DNA of 64,000 nucleotides from Ariolimax columbianus (GCA_036924085.1 JAVGWX010000025.1:25178488-25242487); one strand, 5' to 3'; shown: positions 9,027 to 20,839, counted from the stretch's first letter. Numbers and translations are program-made. The notes: generated from the letters alone by a model not told the origin.

Positions 9027-9671
9027 ATGTTTACTGGAAAAAAAGCAGCAAACACTTTTATAGAAAATTATGTCAGAGCAAACCACATTGATGTCCCTAC
9101 AGACAGGCATACAGACATAAGTGACGAACAAAAGAGCCACGACAACATCAAGACTGCACCAGAGGAGCACATGATGGCAAAACTAACAATGAATGAAATG
9201 AGAACTTTAAAGAAAAAGAAATCGCCCGGAATAGATGGGGTAACAAATGAAATGCTGATGGGGTTGTGCCAAACAGCAAAGAGGAAGTTACTGTCAGTCC
9301 TGACAAAGCTGGAAAAGGGGAATTGTACCCCAGGCATGGAAAGATGCTGTACTTATACCAGTACAAAAAAAAAAGAAAAAGATAGAACAGATCGAAATGG
9401 ATACAGCCCTATCAGTCTACTGAGCTGTGTTGGTAAACTAATGGAGTGTATGATAAACACCAGACTGATGTGGCACCTGGAACAAAAACACATATTAATT
9501 CCACAGCAAGCAGGCTTTAGACAACACAGATCCACTGAGGATCAGATCACTCTCATAGCGCAGGAAATAGAGGATGCTTACCAAGAGAAAAAGCATACAG
9601 TAGCGGTTTGGGTAGATCTAGAGAAGGCATTTGACAGGGAGTGGAAAGAGGGACTTAAAGTCAAGCTATGA
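9027..9671 (+). pseudogene. LINE A RT N-terminal fragment, tandem unit 1
   Basis: 214-residue frame of the RT finger and palm start: KKKKSPGIDGVTNEML, YSPISLLSCVGKLMECMI, IPQQAGFRQHRSTEDQ and VWVDLEKAFDREW. An in-frame TAA just upstream (CCATAAAATAAAC, versus CCATCAAATAAAC in units 2 and 4) shortens it. A stop ends the frame shortly after the KAFD motif in all units. Confidence 0.75.
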
Positions 9672-10052
9672 AGAAGTGAAGTTTGTGGGAAAATGTACAG
9701 ATGGATCAGCCACTACCTCGGAAACAGAACAGCCAGAGTTCAAGTACAAGGGCAGATGAGCAAAAAGGCGACACTGGAGCAAAGAGTACCCCAAGGGGGA
9801 GTACTGTCACCCACGCTTTTTGCAAACTTCAAAACCAAGCCATGAGAGTTATAGATTTGCAATACTAACAGATGGACTGTGTGAAACTATCAACACACGA
9901 AATAATATGAAACCTATGGTGGACAGCCTAAGCAAAGCAATACTGCAAGCAGCCACCGATACCATCCCAAGAGGGGCTAGGAAAAACTATACATATTGGA
10001 ATCATGAACTGCAGAAAGCTGAGGATGAAGTCTCAAACGCTAGGAACACGGC

Positions 10053-10095
<43 letters not shown>

Positions 10096-10174
10096 AATCT
10101 ATTGAAGGACATATCTCCCTCAAGGCCATCACTGCGAAATACAAAAGAACACTGAACAAAACAACAAGAGACAG

Positions 10175-10942
10175 TTGGAAAAAAAAACAGAAAGCCTCAA
10201 TCTAGATAAAGAATTGAACAAACTATGGAAATTAGTCAGAGCCATGAATGACGAAATACCATCAAATAAACAAATTACCATCAAGCAGGGTGACAACATG
10301 TTTACTGGAAAAAAAGCAGCAAACACTTTTATAGAAAATTATGTCAGAGCAAACCACATTGATGTCCCTACAGACAGGCATACAGACATAAGTGACGAAC
10401 AAAAGAGCCACGACAACATCAAGACTGCACCAGAGGAGCACATGATGGCAAAACTAACAATGAATGAAATGAGAACTTTAAAGAAAAAGAAATCGCCCGG
10501 AATAGATGGGGTAACAAATGAAATGCTGATGGGGTTGTGCCAAACAGCAAAGAGGAAGTTACTGTCAGTCCTGACAAAGCTGGAAAAGGGGAATTGTACC
10601 CCAGGCATGGAAAGATGCTGTACTTATACCAGTACAAAAAAAAAAGAAAAAGATAGAACAGATCGAAATGGATACAGCCCTATCAGTCTACTGAGCTGTG
10701 TTGGTAAACTAATGGAGTGTATGATAAACACCAGACTGATGTGGCACCTGGAACAAAAACACATATTAATTCCACAGCAAGCAGGCTTTAGACAACACAG
10801 ATCCACTGAGGATCAGATCACTCTCATAGCGCAGGAAATAGAGGATGCTTACCAAGAGAAAAAGCATACAGTAGCGGTTTGGGTAGATCTAGAGAAGGCA
10901 TTTGACAGGGAGTGGAAAGAGGGACTTAAAGTCAAGCTATGA
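10175..10942 (+). pseudogene. LINE A RT N-terminal fragment, tandem unit 2
   Basis: 255-residue frame, the longest version with unit 4. It runs from the linker (LDKELNKLWKLVRAMNDEIP) through SPGIDGVTNEML, SLLSCVGKLMECM, QQAGFRQHRSTED and DLEKAFDREWKEG to a stop (KVKL*). The stop and the downstream loss of the FADD box mean no active RT can be made. Confidence 0.75.
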
Positions 10943-11323
10943 AGAAGTGAAGTTTGTGGGAAAATGTACAGATGGATCAGCCACTACCTCGGAAACAGAA
11001 CAGCCAGAGTTCAAGTACAAGGGCAGATGAGCAAAAAGGCGACACTGGAGCGAAGAGTACCCCAAGGGGGAGTACTGTCACCCACGCTTTTTGCAAACTT
11101 CAAAACCAAGCCATGAGAGTTATAGATTTGCAATACTAACAGATGGACTGAGTGAAACTATCAACACACGAAATAATATGAAACCTATGGTGGACAGCCT
11201 AAGCAAAGCAATACTGCAAGCAGCCACCGATACCATCCCAAGAGGGGCTAGGAAAAACTATACATATTGGAATCATGAACTGCAGAAAGCTGATGATGAA
11301 GTCTCAAACGCTAGGAACACGGC

Positions 11324-11370
<47 letters not shown>

Positions 11371-11572
11371 AATCTATTGAAGGACATATCTCCCTCAAGG
11401 CCATCACTGCGAAATACAAAAGAACACTGAACAAAACAACAAGAGACAGTTGAAAAAAAAAACAGAAAGCCTCAATCTAGATAAAGAATTGAACAAACTA
11501 TGGAAATTAGTCAGAGCCATGAATGACGAAATACCATAAAATAAACAAATTACCATCAAGCAGGGTGACAAC

Positions 11573-12218
11573 ATGTTTACTGGAAAAAAAGCAGCAAACA
11601 CTTTTATAGAAAATTATGTCAGAGCAAACCACATTGATGTCCCTACAGACAGGCATACAGACATAAGTGACGAACAAAAGAGCCACGACAACATCAAGAC
11701 TGCACCAGAGGAGCACATGATGGCAAAACTAACAATGAATGAAATGAGAACTTTAAAGAAAAAGAAATCGCCCGGAATAGATGGGGTAACAAATGAAATG
11801 CTGATGGGGTTGTGCCAAACAGCAAAGAGGAAGTTACTGTCAGTCCTGACAAAGCTGGAAAAGGGGAATTGTACCCCAGGCATGGAAAGATGCTGTACTT
11901 ATACCAGTACAAAAAAAAAAAGAAAAAGATAGAACAGATCGAAATGGATACAGCCCTATCAGTCTACTGAGCTGTGTTGGTAAACTAATGGAGTGTATGA
12001 TAAACACCAGACTGATGTGGCACCTGGAACAAAAACACATATTAATTCCACAGCAAGCAGGCTTTAGACAACACAGATCCACTGAGGATCAGATCACTCT
12101 CATAGCGCAGGAAATAGAGGATGCTTACCAAGAGAAAAAGCATACAGTAGCGGTTTGGGTAGATCTAGAGAAGGCATTTGACAGGGAGTGGAAAGAGGGA
12201 CTTAAAGTCAAGCTATGA
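11573..12218 (+). pseudogene. LINE A RT N-terminal fragment, tandem unit 3
   Basis: Same RT segment as the other units, but an extra A in the A-run at about 11910-11920 shifts the frame. It reads as two frames, 11573-11932 and 11988-12218. It also shares the upstream TAA with unit 1, so units 1 and 3 are more alike than units 2 and 4 at this site. Confidence 0.75.
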
Positions 12219-12603
12219 AGAAGTGAAGTTTGTGGGAAAATGTACAGATGGATCAGCCACTACCTCGGAAACAGAACAGCCAGAGTTCAAGTACAAGGGC
12301 AGATGAGCAAAAAGGCGACACTGGAGCAAAGAGTACCCCAAGGGGGAGTACTGTCACCCACGCTTTTTGCAAACTTCAAAACCAAGCCATGAGAGTTATA
12401 GATTTGCAATACTAACAGATGGACTGTGTGAAACTATCAACACACGAAATAATATGAAACCTATGGTGGACAGCCTAAGCAAAGCAATACTGCAAGCAGC
12501 CACCGATACCATCCCAAGAGGGGCTAGGAAAAACTATACATATTGGAATCATGAACTGCAGAAAGCTGAGGATGAAGTCTCAAACGCTAGGAACACGGCA
12601 GAA

Positions 12604-12639
<36 letters not shown>

Positions 12640-12719
12640 CAATCTATTGAAGGACATATCTCCCTCAAGGCCATCACTGCGAAATACAAAAGAACACTGA
12701 ACAAAACAACAAGAGACAG

Positions 12720-13487
12720 TTGGAAAAAAAAACAGAAAGCCTCAATCTAGATAAAGAATTGAACAAACTATGTAAATTAGTCAGAGCCATGAATGACGAA
12801 ATACCATCAAATAAACAAATTACCATCAAGCAGGGTGACAACATGTTTACTGGAAAAAAAGCAGCAAACACGTTTATAGAAAATTATGTCAGAGCAAACC
12901 ACATTGATGTCCCTACAGACAGGCATACAGACATAAGTGACGAACAAAAGAGCCACGACAACATCAAGACTGCACCAGAGGAGCACATGATGGCAAAACT
13001 AACAATGAATGAAATGAGAACTTTAAAGAAAAAGAAATCGCCCGGAATAGATGGGGTAACTAATGAAATGCTGATGGGGTTGTGCCAAACAGCAAAGAGG
13101 AAGTTACTGTCAGTCCTGACAAAGCTGGAAAAGGGGAATTGTACCCCAGGCATGGAAAGATGCTGTACTTATACCAGTACAAAAAAAAAAGAAAAAGATA
13201 GAACAGATCGAAATGGATACAGCCCTATCAGTCTACTGAGCTGTGTTGGTAAACTAATGGAGTGTATGATAAACACCAGACTGATGTGGCACCTGGAACA
13301 AAAACACATATTAATTCCACAGCAAGCAGGCTTTAGACAACACAGATCCACTGAGGATCAGATCACTCTCATAGCGCAGGAAATAGAGGATGCTTACCAA
13401 GAGAAAAAGCATACAGTAGCGGTTTGGGTAGATCTAGAGAAGGCATTTGACAGGGAGTGGAAAGAGGGACTTAAAGTCAAGCTATGA
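12720..13487 (+). pseudogene. LINE A RT N-terminal fragment, tandem unit 4
   Basis: 255-residue frame equal to unit 2 except for single changes (for example LCKLVRAM in place of LWKLVRAM). It is followed by MYRWISHYLGNRTARVQ-like sequence in another frame and then the fused TLF-CKLQNQAMRVI junction that leads into the thumb region at 13499-13996. Confidence 0.75.
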
Positions 13488-13498
13488 AGAAGTGAAGT

Positions 13499-13947
13499 TT
13501 GTGGGAAAATGTACAGATGGATCAGCCACTACCTCGGAAACAGAACAGCCAGAGTTCAAGTACAAGGGCAGATGAGCAAAAAGGCGACACTGGAGCAAAG
13601 AGTACCCCAAGGGGGAGTACTGTCACCCACGCTTTTTGCAAACTTCAAAACCAAGCCATGAGAGTTATAACAGGAGGCATGAAGTCAACGCCAATAGCAG
13701 AACTTGAAAAGATTACAAATCTGCAATCCATGACCGATAGAAGAGACAGCAGAGCCCAGCAGCAAGCAGAGAAACTAAGACGACTGACAGACCATCCAAT
13801 GCACCAGAGACTAAATAGATTTGGAAATGGGAAACTAAAGCGGAGAAACTTTGCAGAAATAGCCAAAGCAAAGCTGAGCGAAGACCTTATGAACACCATA
13901 ACAACACCAAAGCCCATCCCTACTGTACGCAAACCCACCTGGAAGCA
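13499..13947 (+). pseudogene. LINE A RT thumb/connection region
   Basis: After the FADD deletion the frame reads CKLQNQAMRVITGGMKSTPI, AELEKITNLQSMTDRRDSRA, RRLTDHPMHQRLNRFGNGKL and KPIPTVRKPTWKQ, colinear with LINE B residues 240-342. It is cut at about 13947 (ACCTGGAAGCAGCAT) by the CR1/L2-like LINE and resumes at 15275. Confidence 0.8.
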
Positions 13948-15274
13948 GCATCCCCTTATTCCAAAAGGGCAAAAAGGCAGATCCAGCAAACTATAGACAT
14001 GTGAGCTTAACGAGCATAGTCTGTAAATTGTTAGAGTCAATAATCAAAGAAAACATTGTAATGCATTTAGACAAATTTAATCTAATTAGAAATAGTCAGC
14101 ATGGGTTTACCAGAGGGAGATCATGCTTAACAAATCTATTAGAATTCATGGAGGAGGTTACCAAAATGTTAGATAAAGGGGAACCAGTGGATGTTATTTA
14201 TCTGGATTTTGCAAAGGCCTTTGATAGAGTACCTCATCAAAGATTATTTCGAAAATTAAAATCACATGGAATAGGTGGGGAAGTTGCCAAATGGATAGAA
14301 AATTGGTAAACGGGAAGAAGGCAAAGGGTGGGTATAAATAAGGAGTACTCTTAGTGGTGTGAAGTGAAAAGTGGAGTGCCACAGGGCTCGGTTATGGGAC
14401 CAATTTTATTCTTGATATATATAAATGATTTGGACATAGGTATGGGATAGATTTGCTGATGACACAAAACTATGCAGTAGTGTCTCATCTAAAGCAGAAG
14501 TGGATATATTGAGGTCGGATTTAGATAAAATTCGAGAATGGTCTGTAATCTGGCAAATGGAGTTTAATGTAGATAAATGTAGTCATCCACATGGGTAGAT
14601 CCAATATGGAACATAATTACAGAATGGGAGAGAACAATATTAGAAAGATAGATAAAGAAAGGGACCTAGGGGTTATAATAGATCATACATGTAAGGTGAG
14701 GGAGCAAGTTCAGGTATAGGAGCAAGGAAGTGATAGTAAAACTGTATAAAGCATTAGTTAGACCTAGATTGGAGTACTGTGTACAGGTGTGGAGTCCTTA
14801 TCAGAGAGGTATATAGACATGCTGGAGAGAATACAAAAAAGAGCGACAAAGCTGATAGTGGGATTCCAGAATTACAGTTATGAAGAAAGATTAAAAAGAA
14901 CTGGCCTTCAGTGTCTAGAAGAGAGAAGAACTCGTGGTGACTTAATACAGGTGTATAAGATGATCAGAGGAATGGATAAAGTAGACTATAACAAGTTTTT
15001 TAAAGTACAACCACCAACAAAGACAAGAGGGCACAGCTACAAGTTGACTAAGGAGAGGTCCAGATTAGATATTAGGAAGTATTTCTTTAGCCAGAGAGTA
15101 GTGAATGCTTGGAATGCATTGCCAAGTGAGGTAGTGGAGGCTGGGATGGTCAATGCATTTAAGAACAGATTGGATGCGTACAGCTTCTAGAGGAAGGTGA
15201 TGTAAATGGAACTGGTTGTATACAGACTCTGCAGAGTCTTCTAAACCAGTATAAAGACGTTAAGTTAAGTTAAG
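13948..15274 (+). mobile_element. CR1/L2-like LINE inserted in LINE A
   Basis: A 5'-truncated element of another LINE clade, with no RNase H. RT pieces in order are [71 protein letters not shown], the FADDTKLC catalytic box (about 14450) and a C-terminus with [17 protein letters not shown] and [17 protein letters not shown]. The 3' end carries CCAGTATAAAGACG and a TTAAG-type microsatellite tail. AGCAT occurs at both junctions (about 13943-13947 and after 15272), a possible 5-bp target duplication. Several frameshifts and stops make it inactive. Relatives are at 27320-28122, 28670-29357 and 60180-60741. Confidence 0.85.
14789..15190 (+). CDS. CR1/L2-like LINE RT C-terminal fragment
   Basis: 133-residue open piece of the LINE C-terminus: [77 protein letters not shown] and [20 protein letters not shown]. 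This conserved tail is seen in many CR1/L2 elements. It belongs to the element at 13948-15274 and is not a host gene. Confidence 0.75.
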   Translation: MESLSERYIDMLERIQKRATKLIVGFQNYSYEERLKRTGLQCLEERRTRGDLIQVYKMIRGMDKVDYNKFFKVQPPTKTRGHSYKLTKERSRLDIRKYFFSQRVVNAWNALPSEVVEAGMVNAFKNRLDAYSF

Positions 15275-16221
15275 CATATCATTCCAGAGGTGGTAGAAAA
15301 TATACCAGGTATTGGAAACAAGAACAGCCAGACTGAAAAAGAAAGAAGAGACATAACCCTGATGTACATAACGAAAAACTACCCAAGCATGGACTGGACC
15401 CATGCATACACCGACGGTTCTGTAACAAACACAGCACAGAATGGAGGGGGAGGGGTATTCCTGAGCCTAACAAACGGTAGAAAAATAACACTGTCAGTGG
15501 AAACTTGAAAATTCTCAAGCAATTTCAGAGCGGAGGCAGAGGCACTGAAGGCTGCAGTAGAAGCAATGCTGACAGGCGAAAGGAATGAAAGCCAGATAGC
15601 CCTGTTTACAGATGCCCTGTCCGTGGTCACAGCACTAAAAAGCTAGAAAAATACTGAATTTAATGATTTAAGAGCAGTACTCTGTCAACTATGCCAGCAG
15701 TCCGCACCAAAAAGAGTAGTGGTACAGTGGGTTCCATCCCACTGTAACATTCAAGGCAACGAGGAGGCAGACAGACTGGCAAAAGAAGGTGCAATATTAC
15801 CAAAACCAGATTCTAGTGTGACCTACAAAGAGTCCAAAAGGTTTATAAGGGCCAGATACATGGCCAAATGAGAAACAGAGCATACTGGCTACTTAAAAAC
15901 TGATGCCTATTACCAGTTGAACAGAAAAGAGCAGGTCGTGGTCTTCAGACTCCGCATAGGCCACAACAGATTGAGGTACCATATATTCAATAAACTGAAG
16001 ATAGATGGCACTGACGAATGCACCTGTGGTACAGGGAAAATGATAGCTGAACATCTGCTGCAAAATTTACCGACATACGAGGGTCAGAGAAAGCACATTT
16101 GGCCATCACCAGTGCCAACACTAGACAAGCTCTATGGCAGTGTCGACAGCCTCAGGATGACAGCTGTTTTCTTCGAACAAATTCAAGTTGACGTCTGACA
16201 GCGTACGAAGAAGAGGAAGAA
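15275..16221 (+). pseudogene. LINE A RNase H and C-terminus with GAA tail
   Basis: Resumption of LINE A after the CR1/L2 insertion. It reads VVENIPGIGNKNSQTEKERR, HAYTDGSVTNTAQNGGGG (RNase H first Asp), EAEALKAAVEAM, LFTDALSVVTALK, VQWVPSHCNIQGNEEADRLA, then FRLRIGHNRLRYHIFNKLKI, CTCGTGKMIAEHLLQN and LDKLYGSVDSLRMTAVFFEQ. Stops interrupt it (for example after LSVET, at the codon after LKS and after MAK). The coding end is followed by GTACGAAGAAGAGGAAGAAG, a GAA tail, and then the right target-site duplication. Confidence 0.85.
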
Positions 16222-16233
16222 GGACAGAGTGCA
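16222..16233. repeat. Target-site duplication of LINE A, right copy
   Basis: GGACAGAGTGCA, identical to 1336-1347. It follows the GAA tail, and the LINE D reading frame (DRVQNN) restarts from it. The first GG could also be the end of the tail, so the duplication is 10-12 bp. Confidence 0.9.
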
Positions 16234-17480
16234 GAACAATGTGGCCGCTATGGAAGTTTATGAGAGTAGTAAAAGAATGAGCAAAGACCACCCCAATAGA
16301 AGGCTTGTAGAAAAATTGCAGCAAAAGCAGAGAATAAAACAAAAGTCAGTACTCCACCATGTCAGTGAGATTAAAGACAGATATCACATCCCAGACAAAA
16401 GACAAGAAGTACAGAGAGTAATAATAAATTTACCACTACATACATGTTTCAAAATGCCAGAAATTCAAACAAAACTAAGAGATAATACAACAAGAAGTGC
16501 TGATCTAGTCAGTTTTATGAGAGCATCACAGAGAACGATTGCCACCTACCCAGAAGAATGGATACGTGTCTATACTGATGGATCTGCTTTTAAAGCCACA
16601 ATTAAAGCAGGATATGGAGTTTAGAATATCCAGACAGAACATATGATGAGCTGTTTGATACATGTAGGGAGATATGTTCAAATTATCATGCAGAAATATC
16701 AGCACTGGATGTAGCTCTGTACCACTTGAGGACTGTATTTGATGTTTTCCCATCAAAAGCCCAAATCATCGTAATCTTTACAGACTCATTATCAGCCCTT
16801 CAAGCTCTGGAAGACGGTGGTCATTGTAGGCATGAACTTGCCCAAATATCCCTAGAGGCCAACCAACTTCTCACATCCCATGAATAGTTCTACAATGGAT
16901 CCCTGGTCACTCAAATACATCGGGCAATGACAAAGCAGACAGACTGGCTAAGAAGGGATCAAGTCAAGAAGAACAATACACACCAACAACCCTAGAAAGA
17001 GTCCAATAACTACTGAAGACTGTGAACAAAGAGGCCTGGCTGAATAGATGGGAAATGGGAAATACTTGGAGAAAAATCAACAAACATATGCCCATCCCAA
17101 ATATAAAAGACAGCATCAGCCTCCTAAAAAGGAGAGACCAAAGCACCATTTCTGACTTCGCCCTCAACATATACAACTTAACAGAATCGAACCAGAACAT
17201 ACCCCAGAGTGCCGGCTGTGCCCACATCCTTATGAAATTGTTGAACATCATCTTTTTGAATGTCTGGCGCATGCCAATGTTAGCAAAATGCTTCTTCCTC
17301 CGACACCAGACAAATGGGACACTTTATACGGGACTAAACAACAGCTTACAAACACTTGCAGATACCACTACATGGCATTGGGCCAAAGGGCAGGAGCCCA
17401 TAGGCTGCTGGATCAATAACCAACAAACCAACCGACACAATAAACAGTGCAAGAAACTAAGTCTAAATATTGGTTATACA
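16222..17480 (+). pseudogene. LINE D, RNase H and 3' end
   Basis: Second half of LINE D. It contains DRVQNNVAAMEVYESSKRM, a linker, an RNase H start WIRVYTDGSAFKATIKAGYG (about 16558-16617) and further RNase H parts in shifted frames (YHAEISALDVALYHLR, IFTDSLSALQALE, HSNTSGNDKADRLAKKGS). A C-terminus CRLCPHPYEIVEHHLFEC and LLPPTPDKWDTLYGTK follows. The 3' UTR includes one copy of the 33-bp unit of the window-start array (about 17431-17461). Stops and frameshifts are frequent. Confidence 0.8.
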
Positions 17481-17897
17481 TAGAACGATGTACATAAGGA
17501 CAAGAAAGTCGCCGGCTGCATGTGTTATGACGGTAGGAGCAGTGGCCTCGTTAGCGCGTGATGTGTGTACGCGCTGAATCCGGTCACAATATCTGAGAGA
17601 GTGTCACGGCTTTTTAATTCTTGGCAGTGTTTCATTTTTGTGTGTTTTTAAATACAATTTTTTGGTATTGATTTTTTTGCCAGCTGTGATCGATCTCACG
17701 CTTTGATTACGGGGAGTCGAATAGTTTATGAATTCTTTCCAATAACGGAGATTGATCTGGAAAAGATGCAAAGACCTGGCAACATTATACATTTTTATTT
17801 TCTAATGCGAAAGGGACTTCGTTAAATCTCCCTCAACCTTTTCAAAAAGTTAAAATTGTTTCTGACATTCTGTAAATGGCTGCAGCTACATATGAGA
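17481..17897. other. Intergenic/intronic sequence, no feature recognised
   Basis: AT-rich sequence with several T-runs. A stretch GTGGCCTCGTTAGCGCGTGA (17546-17565) vaguely recalls a tRNA-type box A, but no box B follows. No exon with an EF-hand or other recognisable domain was found. Confidence 0.4.
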
Positions 17898-18631
17898 CAC
17901 GCTTTTCAGAGCTGGAAGTTGTGTATAACTATCGCTTTTCAGAGCTGGAAGTTGTGTATAACTATCGCTTTTCAGAGCTTGAAGTTGTGTATAACTATCG
18001 CTTTTCAGAGCTGGAAGTTGTGTATAACTATCGCTTTTCAGAGCTGGAAGTTGTGTATAACTATCGCTTTTCAGAGCTGGAAGTTGTGTTTAACTATCGC
18101 TTTTCAGAGCTGGAAGTTGTGTATAACTATCGCTTTTCAGAGCTGGAAGTTGTGTATAACTCGCTTTTCAGAGCCGGAAGTTGTGTATAACTATCGCTTT
18201 TCAGAGCTGGAAGTTGTGTATAACTATCGCTTTTCAGAGCTGGAAGTTGTGTATAACTATCGCTTTTCAGAGCTGAAAGTTGTGTATAACTATCGTTTTT
18301 CAGAGCCGGAAGTTGTGTATAACTATCGCTTTTCAGAGCTGGAAGTTGTGTATAACTATCGCTTTTCAGAGCTGGAAGTTGTGTATAACTATCGCTTTTC
18401 AGAGCTGGAAGTTGTGTATAACTATCGCTTTTCAGTGCCGAAAGTTGTGTATAACTATCGCTTTTCAGAGCTGGAAGTTGTGTATAACTATCGCTTTTCA
18501 GAGCTGGACGTTGTGTATAACTATCGCTTTTCAGAGCTGGAAGTTGTGTATAACTATTGCTTTTCAGAGCTGGAAGTTGTGTATAACTATCGCTTTTCAG
18601 AGCTGGAAGTTGTGTATAACTATTTGCTTTC
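17898..18631. repeat. 33-bp minisatellite, about 22 copies
   Basis: Unit contains AGCTGGAAGTTGTGTATAAC. Copies are very similar, with sporadic point changes and one copy short by a base (near 18160) that changes the reading frame. The unit is a multiple of three and stop-free in some frames on both strands, which alone explains the long open frames here. It is unrelated in sequence to the other 33-bp array at 1-357. Confidence 0.95.
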
Positions 18632-18639
18632 TTCGAGTT

Positions 18640-19180
18640 TTTCCAATCTTGCCGCATAGTCAATTGAAAGTGAATTAGGCAAAGACATTGATTTTGATGC
18701 ATGGAGTCATCGACAAGTTGGCAGCTATGAAGGCCAGGAAAGGAAAGTCTTCATTTAATCGAGGTCTACCTTTGGCGTTTGTATTAAAGAATTATTAAGA
18801 AATATGTGTGTTTTGGTACATGAGGGGGTCCATGCTTTGGGGGTGGGGATGCTGGGATGGAACACCATGAGTAACACCAACAGCCACATATCAGTGTTAG
18901 CGATGCATATTGATAATTTTAGGCTAAGCTGAGTCATGAACATGAAAGGACAGAATCGTTCACATATTCTAATAATATAAATCCAGTCAGGGAAGGCCGG
19001 TCTAATTTGTGGCTATTGGCTGCGAGAAATAATAGCGTGTTAATGACAGTTTCCTAGCTTCCAATTGACCTGATTCCTACGCTTATTTAGGCTGGAAGTA
19101 ATCAGCTTACCTTTCCAATAGTAACTAATTAATTCATTTCGCCGCTTTGCGCGTTTGTTAACCTGTCACTACGCTCGGGG
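18640..19180. other. Non-repetitive spacer, nothing recognised
   Basis: No open frame with a recognisable domain, no repeat and no convincing splice-flanked exon of the EF-hand gene was seen. Confidence 0.4.
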
Positions 19181-19186
19181 ATTCCG

Positions 19187-19440
19187 TGGTGAAGTGGTTA
19201 AGCCGTCGGCCTCGTGATCAGGTGTTGTGACTCCGGACTCCGCCGTCTTTTACATGGGTGCTTGATGCGGAGTCCCCTGCATCTCGTAGTCACCTCCTAG
19301 TCGTCTTGTCCTTGACTTGCCACTGGGGTCGGTCGGCACGAGACGAGAGAGTGAGTATAAAAAGTAGTGCAGTTAATTCTTATTAAAAATAGCGCTAGCA
19401 AAATTAATTATGTATCATCGCCTACGATGGACGGCGGCCT
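19187..19440 (+). mobile_element. Possible tRNA-headed SINE
   Basis: Begins with a tRNA-like head, GTGGTGAAGTGGTTAAGC, resembling a polymerase III box A. Twenty-odd bases later GTGTTGTGACTCCGG is a weak match to box B. The body has inverted GCGGAGTC/GACTCCGC words. No second copy is present in the window and no target duplication was found. Confidence 0.4.
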
Positions 19441-19755
19441 TTGCCTTTGCCTTTTACTGCGCTGAAACCAAAATGAATATTACAATTTAAATTTATAATT
19501 TATTTCACATATGTTTTATGTACAGGGACGTCTTCTATAATTCTTCACAAAACATTTGGGATAGCTCAGCCTGTTATGTGTATTCTAACGGTTCGCTACT
19601 GCATATCAGAAGAAGATATTGAAAAAAGAAAAACATAACTATACCAGGCAACCATCAGAACGGACGACGGAAGAAATGTAATGGGTAAAAAAACAAAACA
19701 GAATGGCGCTGATGAGAGCGGGTTTCCAGAAAATAAGAAATACGCTAACGACCAG

Positions 19756-20198
19756 GTTCCTGCCAATGGCTTGGCTGACTTGGCTTGGCTGACTTGGCTT
19801 GGCTTCGTTCGTTCTTAATCTCCCGCTACCAAACCCTGAAAGGGCTTAAGTAGCAGAATGTAGTCTAGAAAACGGAATGCGTTGTGTCGTAGTTTACAGC
19901 TTCACTGCGATATTTGCACCTTTCGGTACAACACATCCGACTTCAGCAAGCATTTTTTGAGTACCGGGTTAGCATTCCCTCTTCGATCCCTTCTCCTTAG
20001 CCAGTCTGCCTTGCTTCAGCCTGTTATCCAGGATCACCACGTGGAGGTGTAGAAGGGTTCGGGCAACTCTGGTTCGCTGTCCCTGACGCTAGCAGTCAGC
20101 TATGGGTCGCTGTCCCTGACGCTAGCAGCCAGCTATGGGTCGCTGACCGCTGCGGGCTCATGCGCTGATCAGCATCTTGATTCCAGTTCCTGCCAATG
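19756..20198 (-). mobile_element. SINE-like repeat family 2, complete copy with target duplication
   Basis: A ~417-bp non-autonomous element flanked by 13-bp direct repeats GTTCCTGCCAATG (19756-19768 and 20186-20198). On the minus strand it ends in an AAGCC/AAGTC-rich tail (CTTGGCTGACTTGG on the plus strand). It carries an internal duplication of about 35 bp (GGGTCGCTGTCCCTGACGCT). A second copy is at 25905-26304. Its core word GCTGAAGTCGGATG is shared with SINE family 1 and with the LINE A/B 5' UTR. No obvious tRNA head was seen at its 5' end, so the origin of its promoter is unknown. Confidence 0.8.
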
Positions 20199-20838
20199 AA
20201 CGTGAAATGGAGAAAACCTTGTGTTCGAATGTTTGTCTGAAGACGATATAACTCGCTAACGAAATTATAAATAAAGCTGCAATTTTTACGTAACATTCGG
20301 GAGGACGACCCGAGACACCGAATGTTTGGACATCAGGTACACAATACAAGACTCAAATCCAGACATAAGTTCCAGAAATCAACAAGGCTGATAGAGACAC
20401 GCCATGCAAGTCGCCATATTGAAAGATGTCATGAATTGATGCAGGCCCCAGAAATCGAACGTCGGCAAGAACCTGCGCCCAGATATCGTCTACCATACAC
20501 AGTATGAAGTCAACAAGCAGATTCCCAACCGGTGTATTACGGTGCATGCGAAAAATGAAGGGATGTGGGATACACAGATGATGACACATGTGGGACCGGC
20601 GCAATACAGGGCCGAGCGTGTAGCTAAGTTGAACCAGCAGTTTGACTCGATTTGTTTGTCAATAAATTAGCGATGTAGGTCGATATGCGGATCGTTAGGC
20701 CATGGCGTGGGGATATAACAGCACACAGAAACAGACCTGAACTCCCTGACAGCCGCTAACTGGAGACCAGATACTCTGGTACCTGGTTTGTCGATGTGCC
20801 AGTCCATTCTTGGCCTGTGTGAATATTTCCTAGTCTTA
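20199..20838. other. Spacer without recognised gene
   Basis: No domain, repeat or RNA gene could be supported. Short open frames on both strands lack recognisable motifs. Confidence 0.35.
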
Positions 20839-20839
20839 C

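Larger units (their letters stand above)
8582..13670 (+). repeat. Fourfold tandem array of a 1.27-kb LINE A segment
   Basis: Four head-to-tail copies begin at 8582, 9855, 11126 and 12402 with ATTTGCAATACTAACAG (periods 1273, 1271 and 1276). The first three end in CCATGAGAGTTATA and jump back to the unit start; the fourth continues into normal LINE A. Copies differ by very few bases plus the GA microsatellite length. Every unit carries the same internal deletion that fuses SPTLF to KLQNQAMRVI and removes the RT catalytic FADD box. The deletion therefore predates the amplification. Confidence 0.95.

Noticed and set aside
8582..16221. An intact, mobilisable LINE
   Set aside because: The RT catalytic box is deleted in every unit, stops interrupt RNase H, and the upstream endonuclease has lost its catalytic glutamate.
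17856..18702. 267-residue and 191-residue frames with an 11-residue period
   Set aside because: Product of the 33-bp minisatellite; a one-base-short unit near 18160 shifts the frame without consequence.
18660..18770. Candidate upstream EF-hand exon (KDIDFDAW reading)
   Set aside because: No calcium-loop pattern with glycine at position 6 and no good splice pair; not supported.
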